Source: Isoetes taiwanensis (lineage: Eukaryota > Streptophyta > Lycopodiopsida > Isoetales > Isoetaceae). From it: a stretch of DNA of 64,000 nucleotides. The first letter of the stretch is position 1. Each line of letters starts with the position of its first letter. The stretch spans positions 3,926,586 through 3,990,585 of the forward strand of contig JAJEKV010000002.1 of NCBI GenBank assembly GCA_021234155.1, read 5' to 3'. The position numbers and the translations under genes were made by a program. Shown piece after piece: positions 60,463-64,000 of this stretch. The notes under the pieces are model-generated. The model made no database searches. It saw only the letters and a program-made list of their open reading frames with translations, and was not told the origin of the DNA.

Positions 60463-60619
60463 ATCGTCGAAGTAAAGAAGACGATTCAGGCCATTTCTGG
60501 CCTTCGACCCGGCAGATTAACAGATTAACAGACCCCTACAATTCAAAAGCTTCGGATCTTCAAGCACCCCTACCGTATCAAGCGGGTGAGGAGTTCCATG
60601 CCACAAAGACTTAAACGAC

Positions 60620-63600
60620 AACGTCCAAACAATTGGTGAAGCCAGTTTTTTTTCGGACCGTGATACCTAACGGGTGAGGAAAAAAAAAAAAAAACCAAAT
60701 ACGCACATGTTTGGTACGAAATTTTAAGGGTGAAATCCCCGGGGCCAAAAGGTAATCAAGAAAACCAAAAAGTAACAGGCCTGGGAGCAAACCAAGATAA
60801 ACAACAGTCAAATCAGAGCAGATGATGCTTGAAACTGAGAAAAGTAAACAAGAATGGCACGAAAAACCTTGAGGATCCAATCTCATGGCCGAGGAGGTGA
60901 TCAAAAAAGGCAAAAAGGCAGCAGGCCCGGGAGCAACCCAAGAGTCAAAAGAGAAGAATCAGAGCTGGGAATGGGCTGGGAATGAAGAACAAACAAGAAC
61001 AAGCACGAAAACTGCAGAGAGAACAAGCCAAGGAACGAGCAACAAATTCCAGTTGGATTGCAGGAGTACCATGATCCAGAAGAATTGGTAACTCCGAGTC
61101 CAATCCATCTGAAGAAACCAGAGACTAGAACCTGAATGAAAGAATAAGCAGAGGGAAACTCTAGAACCAACATAATTCAGCTCAGAGGAAACGCCGATGA
61201 GGAATGCTAGCAGGCAACGTGGATATATAGTAGACAGAGCCTGGCCTAGATGCGTTTTTCTTTTTCCAAGAGCGGTTGGATCTTCATAAGGTGCGTTCCT
61301 TCCCTTTTCCAAGAGTGATTGGGTCTTGAGATGAAATGAGGCCTAGACAAAAATGGTCAAGAGCTCAATTATAACATGGGTATTTTGGCTTTTATAGTCT
61401 GGATTTATTATCTTGGCGCTATTAAAAGTTATCTTGCAAGTGAAGCAGGCTAAGAAGAGGATGGCAGAACTTGATTGAAATGAAATTTTTTTATAGTGGA
61501 TATTACGCTACCAAAACTTATTACCATGGTACTTTGGATTCTTCTTAGCCAAATTGCATATGCTCATTTCGTTCAATTTTTGTTGGTTGTTTAGACCTAC
61601 TGTTTAGACCTACTGTTTAGACCTATGTTTTGTTGATTGGCAGATGGATAAACCAGGGAAAATAGTTTAAGATTTCCTTGCGCCAGAGTCTTGCCGCTGT
61701 TGCTCGGCTGGTTCTTGCAGGTGATCTATGTGTACCATGAATGTACTTTAGACTAGATGCGCCGGCAGTACTGGGCAGCTTCTAATTTCTTATCATTGCT
61801 TTTCGACCCAATCAGAGATATGCTTATTTTATGCATCAATCCTTAATGTTGTAGTTCAAAAATCGAATTACAGCAAGATCAAATTTGTTGCCTTGATCTT
61901 CTATTATTTGATGCAGATATGGGAGCTTGCCAGAATTTTGCCAAGATTTGTTTTTAGCATTGAGGTTATGCTTCCTCATGGAAAAAAATGACAAGAATGG
62001 TTGGACATGAGGATACAAAGATCATAAAACTCAGTGCCTGTATAGATCTAGATGCTGGGTTGGAAGTATTGCTTTGAAGAAGAGTATTGCTCTAGGATGC
62101 TTGTTAAGTTTTTTAGGCTGAAGGCAAAAGATTTTAAAAGGAAACTCATGCTCTCTATGTTTGCACGTTTGCAGATCATGGAGATCCTAAGCAAGTAACA
62201 TGTCATTTTGTGCTGGCAGTATTTTTTGGCAAGGCTTATTGGTTTTCGCAGTCTTACATGGAGGGCATCTTGTGGATTGATACTTATGCGGCTCTTCATT
62301 CTATTGCACGATTGAGCTCAAGCACTCACATGTAAGTTCTGGATTATTTATGCTTTTGTTCTTTCCAATTCAGAATTTACACACGGGCTGAGACCTATCA
62401 TACAATTACGATCCAGTGAAACACAATAAATCTATCTGATATGTAGAATGACTGTCTAGCTTTGTTGAGTCTAAGACCCCTCTTATTCTCGAAAGATAGT
62501 TATAAGTAATTTCTTAATGTTTGCAGCAAGAAGATTTCATTTTATAGAGATACTTTGTTGCATATTCCTAGAGTTTTTCTTAGTGTTCTTATCAAAAACT
62601 TGCCCATGTTTATGAATGACAACAAAAATCAGAGGTACCGAGATTGCAAGCCATTTTTCAACCCAAATAGATGACGAGATCAAGAACCTTTAAATGCTTA
62701 TATGAGAAACAAATGGAAGCAAATTGTATGCCTACAAGGGAACTTCTTGAGTAGAAAATCCTCTTTTAGGCTAGAAAAGCGTTTACGGTAATGGTATAAG
62801 TCTGATGAATGGTGAGACTTAGTTCAAATGTCCCATTTTTTTACATAATTACAGGGGTCTTTGAAAGGCGTGTGTATGTGTAAGCTGTTTACCTCTTTGA
62901 TTCTTTTCTAGCTTCCTTCTTGTGCAAAGGTATTTGGGTCTGTGCTCCTCTGCCCCAAATGGAATACTTTTGTCCATTGTTAGAAACACATGGTATGCAT
63001 TTGTTGGTCATAATTTCATTAACTTTTGAGGTTCTAAAATTTATGTATTGTGTTATGTCCTTTATGAGGGAATTCTTAGATATTTATCTGGCATCGTTAG
63101 AGTGCAGTGATGCATGCAGAGGATGCAAGGAGCAGATATAACCCTAAACCACCCTAATGCATGAAGCTTTTCAAAATCTTTTGCTTCTTCAAGGGATCTA
63201 TGCAAGCCCATCTGCATTTGGACATAGGCAAACCCGGCCATCTCTTATCAACAACTTTCATTTTGAACGATCTGCGTTAGCAATGTGAGGATGTTTGCTA
63301 TCACAATAGCTTCTGGAAGAGGTTCCATATTTGTTCTGCCACAATGTAAGCTTCTTCTATTTTCACCTTTAAAATCATATGTCCTTTTTTTGTTCCTTTC
63401 CTTTTGCATTGTAGGAGATTTATCGTTTATAGAGTTTGCAAAGGTTATTATTTTACTATTGCAAGAGCTGTTGAAATGGAAACAATCATTTTGGATCTCT
63501 AATAATTCAAACATAAGAATTTTAATCTTGATTGTTGGTGATGATTTTGTATGTCCTTGCTTACGTTGGGCTTTCTTTTAGGAAACAACATAAATGACTG

Positions 63601-64000
63601 CCCAAATTGAACACGCAGGTCTTTTTTTGTGCAAACTAATGGGTCCTTTCTTCATCTCTTGGAGCTTTGGATATTTCTTCGTATGTATTCTTTCTTGCAT
63701 CATTTGCAACCATTAGGGTTTCATCGTCATTGTCCTTTATCATTGCTTTTGTCTATAGATTCACTTGCCAGTTCTGAATTGTGGGAATGCTATGCAACTC
63801 TACAATGGGGTTTGCCACATACTGCTAATTCTTTGCTCTTGCTTTCTTTTTCCCATTCCAGAGCCTCCCCCAATTGAATTTCACTCTGCCATAGTTTTCT
63901 TCTGCTTCTATTGCTGCCAGAATCCTTGAGTCGCTAGAGCTTTTCCATGGCTTCTTCTATTTTCATCGCTCTCTTAATCAAAACATGCTGTTATGTAGCA
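60620..64000. other. Region without a recognised gene
   Basis: No frame on either strand has motif support. 61150-61245 is a dispersed repeat of 43525-43620 (ggaaactctagaaccaacat ... gaggaatgctagcaggcaac). 61589-61627 has three 13-bp copies of TGTTTAGACCTAC. Confidence 0.45.

Overview
This is nuclear DNA of a land plant. The evidence is a complete, intron-rich gene for a plant-type importin-9, a telo-box next to its start, a Ty1/copia element primed by initiator Met-tRNA, and plant-style L1 LINE debris. I cannot name the species; short introns (mostly 60-500 bp) and the repeat types would fit a non-seed plant, but that is only a guess. About one third of the window is single-copy gene sequence and the rest is mobile or simple repeats.

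Layout. 1-1110: degenerate GAATCT arrays and an (AT)n palindrome. 2400-8000: minus-strand exon-like blocks of an unrecognised, possibly decayed gene. 8243-17875: a retroelement on the minus strand, with two direct repeats of about 2.8 kb around a spliced polyprotein (SAP-like N-terminus, unknown middle, reverse transcriptase with YMDD). 17930-19730 and 36610-39415: three copies of a composite repeat holding GATCCTACGG subrepeats, a tRNA-like A-box/B-box module, a run of perfect heat-shock elements and a GAATCT array. 24678-34004: importin-9-like gene, minus strand; I resolved 33 exons that join into one open frame of 1029 residues, with one AT-AC (U12-type) and one GC-AG intron. 39480-43080: two convergent non-LTR retrotransposon remnants. 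43140-48125: microsatellites and diverged duplications without a convincing gene. 48131-53093: a full-length but coding-dead copia element with 392-bp LTRs and a 5-bp target duplication. 55613-58115: a 5'-truncated L1-like LINE with a 17-bp target duplication, landed on the stop codon of the next gene. 58111-60462: an AlaX-like alanyl-tRNA editing gene, minus strand, with an in-frame TAG and unclean internal junctions. 60620-64000: nothing assignable.

How it fits together. The two recognisable cellular genes are housekeeping genes: nuclear import of histone/actin cargo, and proof-reading of mischarged tRNA-Ala. They sit as islands between retroelements. The least familiar items are the minus-strand SAP-RT element, whose first coding exon and TATA box lie inside its own long direct repeat, and the composite repeat that combines heat-shock-element arrays with a tRNA-like RNA polymerase III promoter module. 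All assignments are from reading the sequence; no search was run.
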